Position numbers and translations under genes: made by a program. Under the pieces are notes generated by a model. It ran no database searches. It was given only the letters and a program-made list of their open reading frames with translations, and was not told where the DNA came from. 64,000 nt of DNA from Streptomyces fildesensis (GTDB taxonomy: Bacteria; Actinomycetota; Actinomycetes; Streptomycetales; Streptomycetaceae), in assembly GCF_016107395.1 (NCBI RefSeq), contig NZ_JAAIKO010000001.1, forward strand, positions 248,001-312,000. The letters run 5' to 3'. This document shows positions 42,781 to 52,124 of the stretch, piece by piece; within the stretch, counting starts at the first letter, position 1, and each line of letters opens with the position of its first letter.

Positions 42781-44850
42781 GTGGCGGATCGGATGCGGCT
42801 GATGCGGCGACTCGGCGGAATCGTGGCGCTCCTCGGCGCCCTGCTGCTGCCGCTCGCCGGCGCCGCCGGTACCGCGCACGCCGACGACCCGATCACCCTG
42901 TCGCGCACCGGCCAGATCACCGACAAGGTCGGCGCGCTGGGTGACCGTAAGCAGCAGGTGGCGGACGCGCTGGAGAAGCTCTACGCCGGCCATCGGATCC
43001 AGCTCTTCGTCGCCTATGTGAACGGCTTCTCCGGGCGGGACGCCCAGGAGTGGGCCAACGCCACCGCGCAGCGCAACGGCCTCGGGCAGAACGACGTGCT
43101 GCTGGCCGTCGCGACGCACGACCGGCAGTACGCCGTCTCCGCCGACCAGAGTTCGGGGTTCACCCAGAGCCAGCTGGACGAGGTGAACCGCTCGGCGATC
43201 GAGCCCGCGCTGAAGCAGAACGACTGGGCGGGCGCCGCCATCGGCGCCGCGAACGGGTTCGGGGCGGTGCTCGGCGGACAGCCGGTCGTGGCGCCCGCGA
43301 TCACGCCGGGGACCGAGGATCCGGGCGGCGGCTCGGGCGGGAACGGGTCGAGCAGCCTGTGGATCCCGGTCGCAGCGGTCGGCAGCGCCGGCGTGCTGGG
43401 CGCGCTCGTGTACTCGCGGCGCAAACGGGGCAGCCGGGGCGCGCCGCCGCAGGGCGGCGGCTGGGGCCGGGGTGGCGCCGCCGAGCGGCCGCGGGTCACG
43501 CCGCTCCCGGAGCTCGACGCCCAGGCGAAGCAGCTGCTGGTGGAGACGGACGACGCCGTGCGCACCAGCCAGGAGGAGCTCGGGTTCGCGGCGGCGCAGT
43601 TCGGTGACGAGGCGGCCCAGCCGTTCACCGAGGCGGTCTCGTACGCGCGCGGTGAGCTGACCGCCGCCTTCCGGCTGCGGCAGAAGCTCGACGACGCCTT
43701 TCCCGAGGACGAGGCGACCCGGCGGCTGATGCTCGACGAGATCCTGAGCCGCTGCACCCAGGCGAACCGCCGGCTGGACGCCGAGTCCGACGCGTTCGAC
43801 CGGCTGCGGGCGCTGGAGTCCAACGCCCCGCAGGCGCTCGCGCAGGCCGAGGCGACCGCGGCGGCGCTCGACACGCATGTGACCGCCGCCGAGACCGCGA
43901 TCGGCACCCTCACCCGGACGTACGCGGACGCGGCCGTCGAACCGGTCACCGGCCATCCGGCCGAGGCGCGGGACCGGCTGGTGTTCGCCGGGACCGCGAT
44001 CGACGGGGCCAGGAAGGCGATCGACGCGGGCGACATGTCCCGGGCGGCGGTGTTCGTACGGGCCGCCGAAGGCGCCCTCGACCAGGCCGGGACGCTCGCC
44101 GAGTCGGTCGTACGCCGGGCGGAGGAACTGGAGCAGGCCGATGCCAGGCTCCAGGACGCGCTGACCGGGACCGACACCGACCTGGCCGATGCCAAGGGGT
44201 TGCTCAGCGGGACCGCCGACGGGGCGCCGACGGCGGATCTGCGGGGCCGGATAGCCCGCGCCGAGTCCGTGCTCGGCGACGTACGGCAGGAGCTGACGGC
44301 CGGCCGCCACGACCCGATCTCGGGGCTGCGCCGGATCGAGGAGGCGGACGCCGCTCTCGACGCGGCACTGACCGGCGCCCGCGAGGGAGCGGTGAACGAG
44401 CAGCGGGCCCGCGGTCTGCTGGGCCAGGCCCTGCTGGCGGCCCGCAGCGAGGTGGCCGCGGCCCGGGACGTCATCACCACACATCGCGGCGCGATCGGCA
44501 GCCAGGCCCGTACCCGGCTCGCCGAGGCCGAACGGCGGCTGGAGCAGGCCGAGTCGCTGGCCGCCACCGATGCGGCGGGCGCGCTCTCCGAGGCGCAGCA
44601 GGCGGACCAACTGGCGTGTCAGGCACAGCAGTTCGCCCAGCAGGATGTGAGCGGCGGCGGCTTCGGAGGCGGCGGGCGCGGCGGCGGAGGGATGAGCGGC
44701 GCCGTGCTGGGCGGGATCATCCTCGGCGGAATCCTGAACGGCGGCGGGGGCGGATTCGGCGGCGGTGGCGGATTCGGCGGGGGCGGGGGTCCCGGGAGCT
44801 TCGGCGGAGGCGGCACCCGTGGCCGGATGGGCGGCGGCGGCCGCTTCTGA
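42781..44850 (+). CDS. TPM-domain membrane protein with coiled-coil and Gly-rich tail
   Basis: This ~689-residue protein has a signal peptide (LGGIVALLGALLLPLAGAAGTAHA), a TPM (YgcG-like) domain (residues ~37-165), one transmembrane helix (SSLWIPVAAVGSAGVLGALVYS), a long Ala/Glu/Arg-rich helical region (~240-620) and a glycine-rich tail ending in repeated GGGFGGGG units. TPM domains occur in membrane-protein turnover and photosystem repair proteins. Next to a PspA-like gene, a role in membrane stress is likely (inference). The start is uncertain among GTG 42781, ATG 42793 and ATG 42802, none with a strong ribosome site. Confidence 0.8.
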   Translation: MADRMRLMRRLGGIVALLGALLLPLAGAAGTAHADDPITLSRTGQITDKVGALGDRKQQVADALEKLYAGHRIQLFVAYVNGFSGRDAQEWANATAQRNGLGQNDVLLAVATHDRQYAVSADQSSGFTQSQLDEVNRSAIEPALKQNDWAGAAIGAANGFGAVLGGQPVVAPAITPGTEDPGGGSGGNGSSSLWIPVAAVGSAGVLGALVYSRRKRGSRGAPPQGGGWGRGGAAERPRVTPLPELDAQAKQLLVETDDAVRTSQEELGFAAAQFGDEAAQPFTEAVSYARGELTAAFRLRQKLDDAFPEDEATRRLMLDEILSRCTQANRRLDAESDAFDRLRALESNAPQALAQAEATAAALDTHVTAAETAIGTLTRTYADAAVEPVTGHPAEARDRLVFAGTAIDGARKAIDAGDMSRAAVFVRAAEGALDQAGTLAESVVRRAEELEQADARLQDALTGTDTDLADAKGLLSGTADGAPTADLRGRIARAESVLGDVRQELTAGRHDPISGLRRIEEADAALDAALTGAREGAVNEQRARGLLGQALLAARSEVAAARDVITTHRGAIGSQARTRLAEAERRLEQAESLAATDAAGALSEAQQADQLACQAQQFAQQDVSGGGFGGGGRGGGGMSGAVLGGIILGGILNGGGGGFGGGGGFGGGGGPGSFGGGGTRGRMGGGGRF

Positions 44851-44894
44851 CCAGCTCCTCGCTTCTCCTACCTACCTGCAAAGGAGCTCCAGCC

Positions 44895-45608
44895 ATGACG
44901 AAGCAGACGATCCTCGGCCGGGTGACCCAGCTCGCGAAGGCCAACGTCAACGCGCTCCTCGACCAGGCCGAGGACCCGCAGAAGATGCTCGACCAGCTCA
45001 TCCGCGACTACAGCAACAACATCTCCGAGGCCGAGGAGGCGGTCGCCGCCACCATCGGCAATCTCCGGCTGATGGAGCAGGACCACGACGAGGACGTGGC
45101 GGCCGCCGCGGAATGGGGCGGCAAGGCCCTCGCCGCCAGCAAGAAGGCCGATGAGCTGCGGGCCGCCGGAAGCACCGCGGACGCCGACCGCTTCGACAAC
45201 CTCGCGAAGGTCGCGCTGGGCCGCCAGGTCACGTCGGAGAAGGAGGCGAGGACCGCGGAGCCGGTCATCGCGGGCCAGACCGAGATCGTCGACAAGCTCA
45301 AGTCCGGTCTCGACCAGATGCGCACCAAGCTGGGTGAACTGCAGAGCAGGCGGGACTCGCTGGTGGCGCGGGCCAAGTCCGCGCAGGCGCAGAACCAGAT
45401 GATGGACGCGGCCAAGAACATCAACGTGCTCGACCCGACCAGCGAGCTGGGCCGCTTCGAGGACAAGGTCCGGCGCGAGGAGGCCAAGGCCAAGGGCAAG
45501 GAGGAGCTGGCCGCGTCCTCGCTGGACGCCCAGTTCGAGAGCCTCGACACCCTCTCCGACAGCGCGGAGGTCGAGGCTCGCCTCGCCGCCCTCAAGGCCG
45601 TCAAGTAG
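44895..45608 (+). CDS. PspA/IM30-family membrane-stress protein
   Basis: This 237-residue, almost wholly helical and charged protein follows the PspA/Vipp1 pattern: LGRVTQLAKANVNALLDQAEDPQKMLDQLIRDY at the N-terminus, then long coiled coils. Such proteins assemble ESCRT-III-like filaments on damaged membranes. AAGGAG lies eight bases before ATG 44895. It lies 44 bases after the TPM gene, so the pair is co-transcribed. Confidence 0.88.
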   Translation: MTKQTILGRVTQLAKANVNALLDQAEDPQKMLDQLIRDYSNNISEAEEAVAATIGNLRLMEQDHDEDVAAAAEWGGKALAASKKADELRAAGSTADADRFDNLAKVALGRQVTSEKEARTAEPVIAGQTEIVDKLKSGLDQMRTKLGELQSRRDSLVARAKSAQAQNQMMDAAKNINVLDPTSELGRFEDKVRREEAKAKGKEELAASSLDAQFESLDTLSDSAEVEARLAALKAVK

Positions 45609-45631
45609 CCCGCCCGGCGGCCCCCGTGTCC

Positions 45632-45808
45632 AGGGCGTGTTGCGAAAGTCCCGCCTGGCCCACGACGCCTGGCACGCGCCCTCGCCGCGTTGTCGGGCTC
45701 GTCCGAGTACGTCCAGTACGAGGACGACCCTCCGCCTTGCGAGCGCACGCACCGGACGCCGTGGACCACGCCCTCCGGGCGAACGGCGCTCCTTTCGCAA
45801 CACGCCCT
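45632..45808. mobile_element. MITE-like element with 17-base perfect terminal inverted repeats
   Basis: The ends AGGGCGTGTTGCGAAAG (45632-45648) and CTTTCGCAACACGCCCT (45792-45808) are exact reverse complements bounding 177 bases with no ORF of note. The interior has a central imperfect hairpin (CGTCCGAGTAC / GTACGAGGACG around 45700-45727). The right end supplies part of the TAG stop (45807-45809) of the minus-strand phosphatase gene. CCAG and CTAG flank the ends, which may be remnants of a target duplication. It lacks a transposase, so it would be mobilised in trans by a related insertion sequence (inference). Confidence 0.75.
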
Positions 45809-48374
45809 AGTACATGCTCAGCAGCTCGTCCACGGTTGGTTCCCGCCCCGGTCCTCCGCCGGGGCCGCCGTCGCCCGGCAGGGCGAGCTCGAACCAGACG
45901 GTCTTCCCGCGGTGGGTGCGGCGGCTGCCCCAGCTCTCGCTGAGCAGGCTGACGAGCTGGAGGCCGCGGCCCCCCTCGTCGGTGTCGCGGGCGCGCCGCC
46001 GCCTGGGCTGCACCAGCGCGCCGTCCCAGACCTCGCAGACGAGGGTGCGGTCGCGCAGCAGCCGGAGCCGGATGTCGCCGTCGCCATGCCGCAGGGCGTT
46101 GGTGACGAGCTCGCTGACCAGTAGTTCCGTGGTGTCGACGAGCTCTTCCAGACCCCAGGAGAGCAGCCGTTCGCGGGCGTACTCGCGGGCGCGGGCGACC
46201 GAGGCGGGGTGCGGCTCCAGCGTCCAGTCCCCGACGGAGTCGGCCGGCAGACCGTGGACGCGGGCCATCAGGAGGGCGATGTCGTCCTCGCCGTGGGCGG
46301 TGTCCAGTGTCGCGAGGATGTGGTCGCAGACGTCCTCCAGGGGACGCTGCGGATCGTCGAACGCGGCGCGGAGCGCTTCGAGGCCCTCGTCCAGCGGGTG
46401 GTTGCGGGACTCGACGAGGCCGTCGGTGTAGAGCCCGAGGAGCGCGCCGTCCGGGAGCTCGACGTCGACCTCCTCGAAGGGCTCGCCGCCCACCCCGAGC
46501 GGCATCCCGGTGGGGACCTCCAGCATGAGCGCGGGCTCACCCGGCTCGACGACCACCGGCGGCAGATGCCCGGCGTTGGCGATCGTGCACCGCCGGGTGA
46601 CCGCGTCGTACACGGCGTAGACGCAGGTGGCGAGGTAGACCTCGGTGAGGTCCGTGCCGCCGCGGTCCTTGCCGCGCCGGCTGCGGGTCTCCGGCGGGGC
46701 GCCGAGGCCGCGGGCCACCTCGTCGAGTGCGGTGAGCACCTCGGCCGGTTCCAGGTCGAGCAGGGCCAGCGTCCGTACGGCGGTGCGGAGTTCACCCATC
46801 GCCACGGCGGCGCGCAGCCCCCGGCCCATCACGTCGCCGACGACGAGCGCGGTGCGGTGCCCCGGCAGCTCGATGACGTCGAACCAGTCGCCGCCGACCT
46901 CGGTCTCCATGTTGCCCGGCAGATAGCGACAGGCGATGTCCAGCCCGGCCGCCTCCGGATTGCCCGGTGGCAGCAGGCTGCGCTGCAGTATCAGCGCCCG
47001 CTCGTGCTCGCGCCGGTACAGCCGCGCGTTGTCGATACAGACCGCGGCGCGCGCGGCCAGCTCCTCCGCGAGCATCCGGTCCCGCTCCGAGAACGGCTCG
47101 CTGCCCTTGGCCCGGGAGAACTGCACCAGGCCGAGGACGGTGTCACGGGCGACCATCGGGACGATCAGCGTGGACTGGACGAGCGCGCCGCCCAGGTCCG
47201 GCTCGGGGTCCACTCCGACCATCTGCGTCTGGGCGGTCCTGAGCGCGCTGGCGCAGGGCGAGTTGAACGGGTGGCGGTGGACGGATCCGACGGGCACCGA
47301 GCCGTCCTCGCCGTCACCGCCCAGGATCGCGGAGGGCGCGTTCGAGACGGCACTGGCGAACGCCACCCGGCGCACCTCGCCACTGCCGTCCGACGTGCCC
47401 CCGAGGTCCTCCTCGCCGACGAGCAGCGCCTGGTACAGGTCGACGGACGCCAGATCGCAGAAGTGCGGCACGGCGACGTCGAGCAGTTCGCGGGCGGTGG
47501 TCTCCAGGTCCAGCGAGTTGCCGATCCGCACCCCGGCCTCGTTGAGCAGGGCGAGATTGCGGCGGGCGTGCGCGGCCTCGCGCTCGGCCCGCTGCCGCCC
47601 GGTGACATCCATGGCGAGCCCGGCGACCCCTATCGGCCGCCCGCTGCCGCTGTGCAGCCGGTACAGCGAGATCGCCCAGCGGCGGCGCCCGCTCTCCCCC
47701 GGCACGGTGCCGACCAGCGGCATGTCCAGGACCGGATCCCCGCTCTCCAGCACCTGGCGCAGCGCGGCGGTGAGCCGGTCGGCCTCGACCCGGGACAGGA
47801 AGTCGTGCGGGCCGCGGCCGCGGTGCTCCTCGGCGGTGCGGCCGAAGACGGTCGCGAAACGTTCGTTGACGCGCAGCAGCCGCAGATGGGTGTCGAAGAG
47901 GACGAAGCCCATCGGGGACTGCCCGAAGACGGCCTGCGATGCTGCCAGGTCGGTCTCTATCTGCCGCAGCGACGAGACGTCGACGGCGATGCACAGCGCC
48001 CCCCGGTCGGCGGGCATCACATAGATCTCGGCGATGCCCTCGGTACCGGCGGCGTCACGGTAGGGCGCGAGACCTATCCACTCCCGGCCGTCCAGGATCT
48101 CCGCCACCCGCTCATGGCCGCGGTCCCATGTGTCCGGCGGCGCGAACGCGGTGATGGGGTCCTTGCCGAGCGCCTGCGCGGCCGGCACCCCGAAGAACTC
48201 GGCGGCCCGGTCGCTCCACTGGTCGATCCGCCCGTCGGGGCCGATCGAGAAGGAGGCCACGCGGATGTAGTCGTAGATCGAACCCGGCGGGCTGGACTGC
48301 CAGACCGTGGCCCGGGGAGAAGTGGTCCCGCCCCGCTCATCAGACACATCGGCCCCCGCTGGCACGTCGTTCAC
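45807..48374 (-). CDS. PAS-GAF-SpoIIE phosphatase with C-terminal HATPase (multidomain stress regulator)
   Basis: This 855-residue soluble protein has two PAS-like domains (~35-260, with VNERFATVFGRTAEEHRG), a GAF domain (~290-450, LDLETTARELLDVAVPHFC), a PP2C-type SpoIIE domain (~475-690, EVGGDWFDVIELPGHRTALVVGDVMGRG) and an RsbW-like HATPase (~715-850, ELLVSELVTNALRHGDG; GGRGLQLV). It may both dephosphorylate anti-anti-sigma factors and phosphorylate them or bind a sigma factor. The start is GTG 48374 with GGAGGGG eight bases upstream. The stop codon lies in the repeat of the MITE-like element. Confidence 0.88.
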   Translation of the reverse strand: MNDVPAGADVSDERGGTTSPRATVWQSSPPGSIYDYIRVASFSIGPDGRIDQWSDRAAEFFGVPAAQALGKDPITAFAPPDTWDRGHERVAEILDGREWIGLAPYRDAAGTEGIAEIYVMPADRGALCIAVDVSSLRQIETDLAASQAVFGQSPMGFVLFDTHLRLLRVNERFATVFGRTAEEHRGRGPHDFLSRVEADRLTAALRQVLESGDPVLDMPLVGTVPGESGRRRWAISLYRLHSGSGRPIGVAGLAMDVTGRQRAEREAAHARRNLALLNEAGVRIGNSLDLETTARELLDVAVPHFCDLASVDLYQALLVGEEDLGGTSDGSGEVRRVAFASAVSNAPSAILGGDGEDGSVPVGSVHRHPFNSPCASALRTAQTQMVGVDPEPDLGGALVQSTLIVPMVARDTVLGLVQFSRAKGSEPFSERDRMLAEELAARAAVCIDNARLYRREHERALILQRSLLPPGNPEAAGLDIACRYLPGNMETEVGGDWFDVIELPGHRTALVVGDVMGRGLRAAVAMGELRTAVRTLALLDLEPAEVLTALDEVARGLGAPPETRSRRGKDRGGTDLTEVYLATCVYAVYDAVTRRCTIANAGHLPPVVVEPGEPALMLEVPTGMPLGVGGEPFEEVDVELPDGALLGLYTDGLVESRNHPLDEGLEALRAAFDDPQRPLEDVCDHILATLDTAHGEDDIALLMARVHGLPADSVGDWTLEPHPASVARAREYARERLLSWGLEELVDTTELLVSELVTNALRHGDGDIRLRLLRDRTLVCEVWDGALVQPRRRRARDTDEGGRGLQLVSLLSESWGSRRTHRGKTVWFELALPGDGGPGGGPGREPTVDELLSMY

Positions 48375-48539
48375 TAGCCCGACCCCTCCAGCTCAGCACA
48401 CATGGACCGGTTTGGAGCCGAGTATTCAGCATCACGACCGTCCCGCACACGGTCTTGACGATCACAGCATCATCTCGGCTCCCACTGGTTCCCGTTCGCC
48501 TCTACTCGCTACCCGGTGGGGAGTCGCTGAACCACTCTG

Positions 48540-51155
48540 TCAGGTGCCGGACACGGCGGGAGGCATCGCGAGCTCGAACCACACCGTCTTGCCGAGCCGC
48601 CCGTGCCGGGTGCCCCAGCGCCGTGAGGCACGCGCCACGAGTTGCAGACCGCGGCCGCCCTCGTCCTCGGTGGTGGCCTCGCGTTCCAGCGGCGGATCGG
48701 GGAGCGGGTCGGAGACCTCGACGAGCAGCGAGCCGCCGCGCACCATCCGTACGCCGATCGGACCGTGCGCGTACCGCAGGGAGTTGGTGACCAGTTCGCT
48801 GACGAGCAGCACCGTCACATCGGTCAGCGATTCGAGGTGCCAGTCGGCGAGGGTCTCGCGGACATGGCGGCGGGCCCGCCGCACGGCACTGGGCTCGGCC
48901 GGGAAGGTCCACGAGGCGGTGCTGCCCTCGGGGAGACCGCCGAGCCGGGCCATCAGCAGGGCCACGTCGTCCGGTTCCCGGCCCGGCACCATCGTCGCGA
49001 GCAGATCGTCACAGGCGTCCTCCAGCGAGGAGAGAGGTCGGGACAGCACCGTGGAGAGCCGGTCCAGACCGTCGGTGATGTCCTCGCCGCGCGCCTCGAC
49101 CAGCCCGTCGGTGTAGAGCACCAGCACCGTGCCGTCCGGTACGTCCAGCTCCACGGACTCGAACTCCACACCCTCGACACCGAGCGGCGCTCCCGACGGC
49201 ATCTCCAGCAGGGTCGCGCCGCACCCCGCGAAACCGCACTCCTCCCCCGGATAGACCAGCACCGGCGGCAGATGCCCGGCCTTCGCCAGGGTGCAGCGCC
49301 GGGTCGCCGGGTCGTAGACGGCGTACACGACGGTGGCCATCCAGCCCTCGTCCTGGTCCTGGGCGAGGTCGTCGCCGAGGTCGTTGACGCGGCGCAGCAA
49401 CTCGTGCGGCGGCATGTCGAGTCCGGCGAGGGTCCGGACGGCGGTACGCAGCCGTCCCATGGTCGCGGCGGCGCCGAGCCCGTGCCCCATCACATCGCCG
49501 ATGACGAACGCGACCCGGCCGCCGGCCAGCGGGATCACGTCGAACCAGTCGCCGCCCACCTCGGTGCCGCTGCTGCCGGGCACGTACCGGAAGGCGACCT
49601 CGACGCCCTGCGGCTGCGGAACGCTCTGCGGCAGCAGGCTGCGCTGCAGCATCAGGGCGCCCTCGCGCTCCCGGACGTACAGCCGCGCGTTGTCGAGCCC
49701 GGAGCCCGCCCGGTCGGCGAGCTCCATCGCCAGGGCCAGGTCGTCGCGGTCGAACGCCTCCCTGCTGTCCGCCCGGCTGACCACCAGCAGCCCCAGCACG
49801 ACGCCGCGCGCCCGCAGCGGCAGCACCAGCAGCGAGTGGATGCCCAGCTCCATGGTGGCCCGCACCTTGGGGTCACCGGGGAACGTCGTCGCGAGCAACT
49901 GCTCGTTGTTCTCCACCAACTGCGGCCGCCCGGTGGCCAGCACCGTGCCGAAGATGGACTTGCGGGTGAACGAGACGACCGAGCCCAGCTTGATCATCCG
50001 GTCCACCTCGGGACCCTGCCGGATCGCGCCCACGCCCAGCTGCCGCATCGGCGTGCTCTCGCTGTACTGCACCGTCGGCAGCTCCCCGCCGTCGGCGACC
50101 GCCGCGTGCAGGATCACCCCCGAGTAGTCGCTGAACCTCGGCACCAGCGCCCGCGCCAGCTCCTCCGCGCCCCGGCGTACGTCCAGCAGGCCGCCGATCC
50201 GCGCACCGACGTCGTTGAGCAGCGCCAGCCGGCTGCGGGCCCGCTCGACCTTGTCGGCCGCCTCCTTCCGCTCGGTCACGTCCATCACCGTCGCGCTGAT
50301 GCCCAGCACCCGGCCCGCCCGGTCCTCCAGGCGGTGGTAGGAGATGGAGCGGTGGCCGAGGCCGCGCGGGGCCAGCATCATCAGGTCGATGACGGGGCGG
50401 CCGGTGGCCAGCACCGCACGCTGCAACGTGGTCAGCTCGGCGGCCGCCCCCGGGTCGTCGACGATCTCGCTGACGGTCCGGCCGATGTGTTCCGCGGAGG
50501 ACAGCCCGTTCATCCGGGCCAGCGCCTCGTTGACCCGTACGTAGCGCAGCTCCGTGTCGAAGACCGCGACGCCCAGCGGTGACGAGTCGTAGAGCGCGTC
50601 CAGCGCGGCGAGGTCGTGCTCCAGGGTGCGCAGCCGGGCCGTCTCGGCGACCGAGGCGAGGACGAACGGCCGGCCGTCCCCGTCCACCAGCAGCGAGGCG
50701 CGCGCCTCGACCTGCACGCTGTGGCCGTCGCGGTGCCGCAGCGACAGGATTCCGTCCCAGCGGCCGTTGCGCAGCAGGTCGGCCAGGATCCGCTCGGCCC
50801 TGCCCGGCTCGGGCACCGCAGCCATCCGGCGGGCACCGCCGGACGCCTCGCCCATGTCGAAGAGGCCGCCGACGCGGCGCCCGACGATGTGCTCGCCCGC
50901 CCACCCCAGCATTTCCTCTGCGAGGGGGCTCCACAGCAACACCCGGCCCGACGTGTCCAGCATGACGACGGCCACCCGCAGCGTGTCCAGCAACGTGCCC
51001 GTCGGGCTGTCCGCGACCTCGGCCGCCGGCCCCGGCTGCAGCCCGCCGCGCCTCCGCGCCCCCGCCGCCTCATCGCTGCTGCTCAAGCCGTCCACATCGT
51101 CCCTGACCGAATTGGGCCGGATCGCCCGGCTATGAAGAGGGATCAACCCCCACAT
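48540..51155 (-). CDS. PAS-GAF-SpoIIE phosphatase with C-terminal HATPase, tandem paralogue
   Basis: This 871-residue protein has the same architecture as its neighbour: PAS domains (VAVVMLDTSGRVLLWSPLAEEMLGW; LGVAVFDTELRYVRVNEALARMNG), GAF, SpoIIE (EVGGDWFDVIPLAGGRVAFVIGDVMGHG) and an RsbW-like HATPase (VSELVTNSLRYAHG; GGRGLQLVARASRRWG). The two genes are tandem on the minus strand 165 bases apart. ATG 51155 was chosen because GGGGAG lies nine bases upstream. The further 62-residue extension is proline/arginine-rich and unlike the family. Confidence 0.88.
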   Translation of the reverse strand: MWGLIPLHSRAIRPNSVRDDVDGLSSSDEAAGARRRGGLQPGPAAEVADSPTGTLLDTLRVAVVMLDTSGRVLLWSPLAEEMLGWAGEHIVGRRVGGLFDMGEASGGARRMAAVPEPGRAERILADLLRNGRWDGILSLRHRDGHSVQVEARASLLVDGDGRPFVLASVAETARLRTLEHDLAALDALYDSSPLGVAVFDTELRYVRVNEALARMNGLSSAEHIGRTVSEIVDDPGAAAELTTLQRAVLATGRPVIDLMMLAPRGLGHRSISYHRLEDRAGRVLGISATVMDVTERKEAADKVERARSRLALLNDVGARIGGLLDVRRGAEELARALVPRFSDYSGVILHAAVADGGELPTVQYSESTPMRQLGVGAIRQGPEVDRMIKLGSVVSFTRKSIFGTVLATGRPQLVENNEQLLATTFPGDPKVRATMELGIHSLLVLPLRARGVVLGLLVVSRADSREAFDRDDLALAMELADRAGSGLDNARLYVREREGALMLQRSLLPQSVPQPQGVEVAFRYVPGSSGTEVGGDWFDVIPLAGGRVAFVIGDVMGHGLGAAATMGRLRTAVRTLAGLDMPPHELLRRVNDLGDDLAQDQDEGWMATVVYAVYDPATRRCTLAKAGHLPPVLVYPGEECGFAGCGATLLEMPSGAPLGVEGVEFESVELDVPDGTVLVLYTDGLVEARGEDITDGLDRLSTVLSRPLSSLEDACDDLLATMVPGREPDDVALLMARLGGLPEGSTASWTFPAEPSAVRRARRHVRETLADWHLESLTDVTVLLVSELVTNSLRYAHGPIGVRMVRGGSLLVEVSDPLPDPPLEREATTEDEGGRGLQLVARASRRWGTRHGRLGKTVWFELAMPPAVSGT

Positions 51156-51715
51156 ACCCGATATCTCCCCCTCCGTACCGCGACGCCTCCGGCGCGGTGG
51201 GGGGAGTACGGCGGGAGGTGGGTGCGGATGCCGCCCCGACGCGAAGCGCGCCTGCGGCGCGGTAGGCGAGTACGGCCCCAGCCGGGAGGGACGCTGCGGC
51301 GCGAGGTCCGCCTGCGGTGGCGGGCGTGGGGCCCGCGGCACCGGTAGGTACGGCCGCGGCCAGGAGCCGCGGTGCGCGGTCCGCCTGGTCGCTGCCGCTC
51401 AGCCGGACCTGACCGCCCCGGCCCAGGCCCAGGCCCCGGGGCGGGGGCGCGGGCCATCGACCGGCCCGACCGCGGCTTACGCGCCCGGCGGGGCGAACGT
51501 CGGACGGTTGGGTGCTCGCGGCCGAACGGACGCCTGCGGCTACCACCGAACGGCCCACGTTTGGCCACTCGGCGGGTGAGCGAGCCCATCAGCCCGGCCG
51601 GCGCTCGAGGCCACCTGATGCGCAAGGGAGTCCGCTCAGCCCGGCCGGCGTTTGAGGCCACCCCCGCCTCGCCCGGCGTCAAGGCGCACATGGCAGCACA
51701 GGTAGCAGGGGAACC
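51156..51715. other. 560-base noncoding GC-rich stretch with short repeats
   Basis: I see no gene here. The stretch has repeated short motifs such as GCCTGCGG (near 51250, 51310, 51530) and GAGTACGG. Near its lower end is a pair of 27-base direct repeats (listed separately). The promoter of the tandem phosphatase must lie at its left edge, but I could not place it. Confidence 0.5.
51589..51662. repeat. Two 27-base copies of a Streptomyces-type intergenic repeat
   Basis: Copies at 51589-51615 and 51636-51662 agree at 25 of 27 bases, around a TCAGCCCGGCCGGCG core followed by a GAGGCCACC end. From memory, palindromic units reading like TCAAACGCCGGACGGGCTGA are scattered through Streptomyces intergenic regions, and these look related. 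The 47-base spacing is also repeated-unit like. Confidence 0.6.
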
Positions 51716-52114
51716 TCAGCCGGAGGCGAGGAGGTGGGCGGCGGTCCAGGCGACCGCCGGTCGGTCCTGGTCGAGCCAGTCGACCTCGTGGACACGGTCG
51801 GGCAACAGCCACCGCAGCTCGTCGTGGTCCTCCAGCGGCGCCGGCGTTCCCGACACCAGCCGCGCCGTCCACGCGTGCAGGACCAGCCCCGCGCTCAGCT
51901 GCCACTCCCCCGGGATCCGGGCGATCGGCTCGACCTCCACCCCGAGCTCCTCGCGCAGCTCGCGCACGAGGGCCTGCTCGTGGGTCTCACCCGGCTCGAC
52001 CTTGCCGCCCGGCAGCTCCCAGCGGCCGGCGAGCGCGGGCGGGGCGCTGCGGCGGGCGGCGAGGAGCCGGCCCTGGTCCAGTACGGCTCCGCCCACGACC
52101 ACGCGCAATGTCAT
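51716..52114 (-). CDS. Nudix hydrolase (MutT-like)
   Basis: This 132-residue pyrophosphohydrolase has a complete Nudix box, GGKVEPGETHEQALVRELREELGV, matching G-x5-E-x7-RE-U-x-EE-x-G-U. The core opens TLRVVVGGAVLDQGRLLAARRSAPPALAGRWELPGG, typical of MutT-type 8-oxo-dGTP hydrolases, though dNTP or other nucleoside diphosphate derivatives are possible. ATG 52114 was chosen, and a 34-codon upstream extension overlaps the SPOR gene. It follows that gene by ten bases. Confidence 0.87.
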   Translation of the reverse strand: MTLRVVVGGAVLDQGRLLAARRSAPPALAGRWELPGGKVEPGETHEQALVRELREELGVEVEPIARIPGEWQLSAGLVLHAWTARLVSGTPAPLEDHDELRWLLPDRVHEVDWLDQDRPAVAWTAAHLLASG

Positions 52115-52124
52115 GCGCGGAACC

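Noticed and set aside
45609..45806. A plus-strand gene beyond pspA inside the repeat element
   Set aside because: The frame has no start with a ribosome site and lies within the inverted-repeat unit.
51156..51715. A coding gene in the 560-base gap
   Set aside because: Open frames exist on both strands, but all are Pro/Arg-rich without ribosome sites or recognisable segments.
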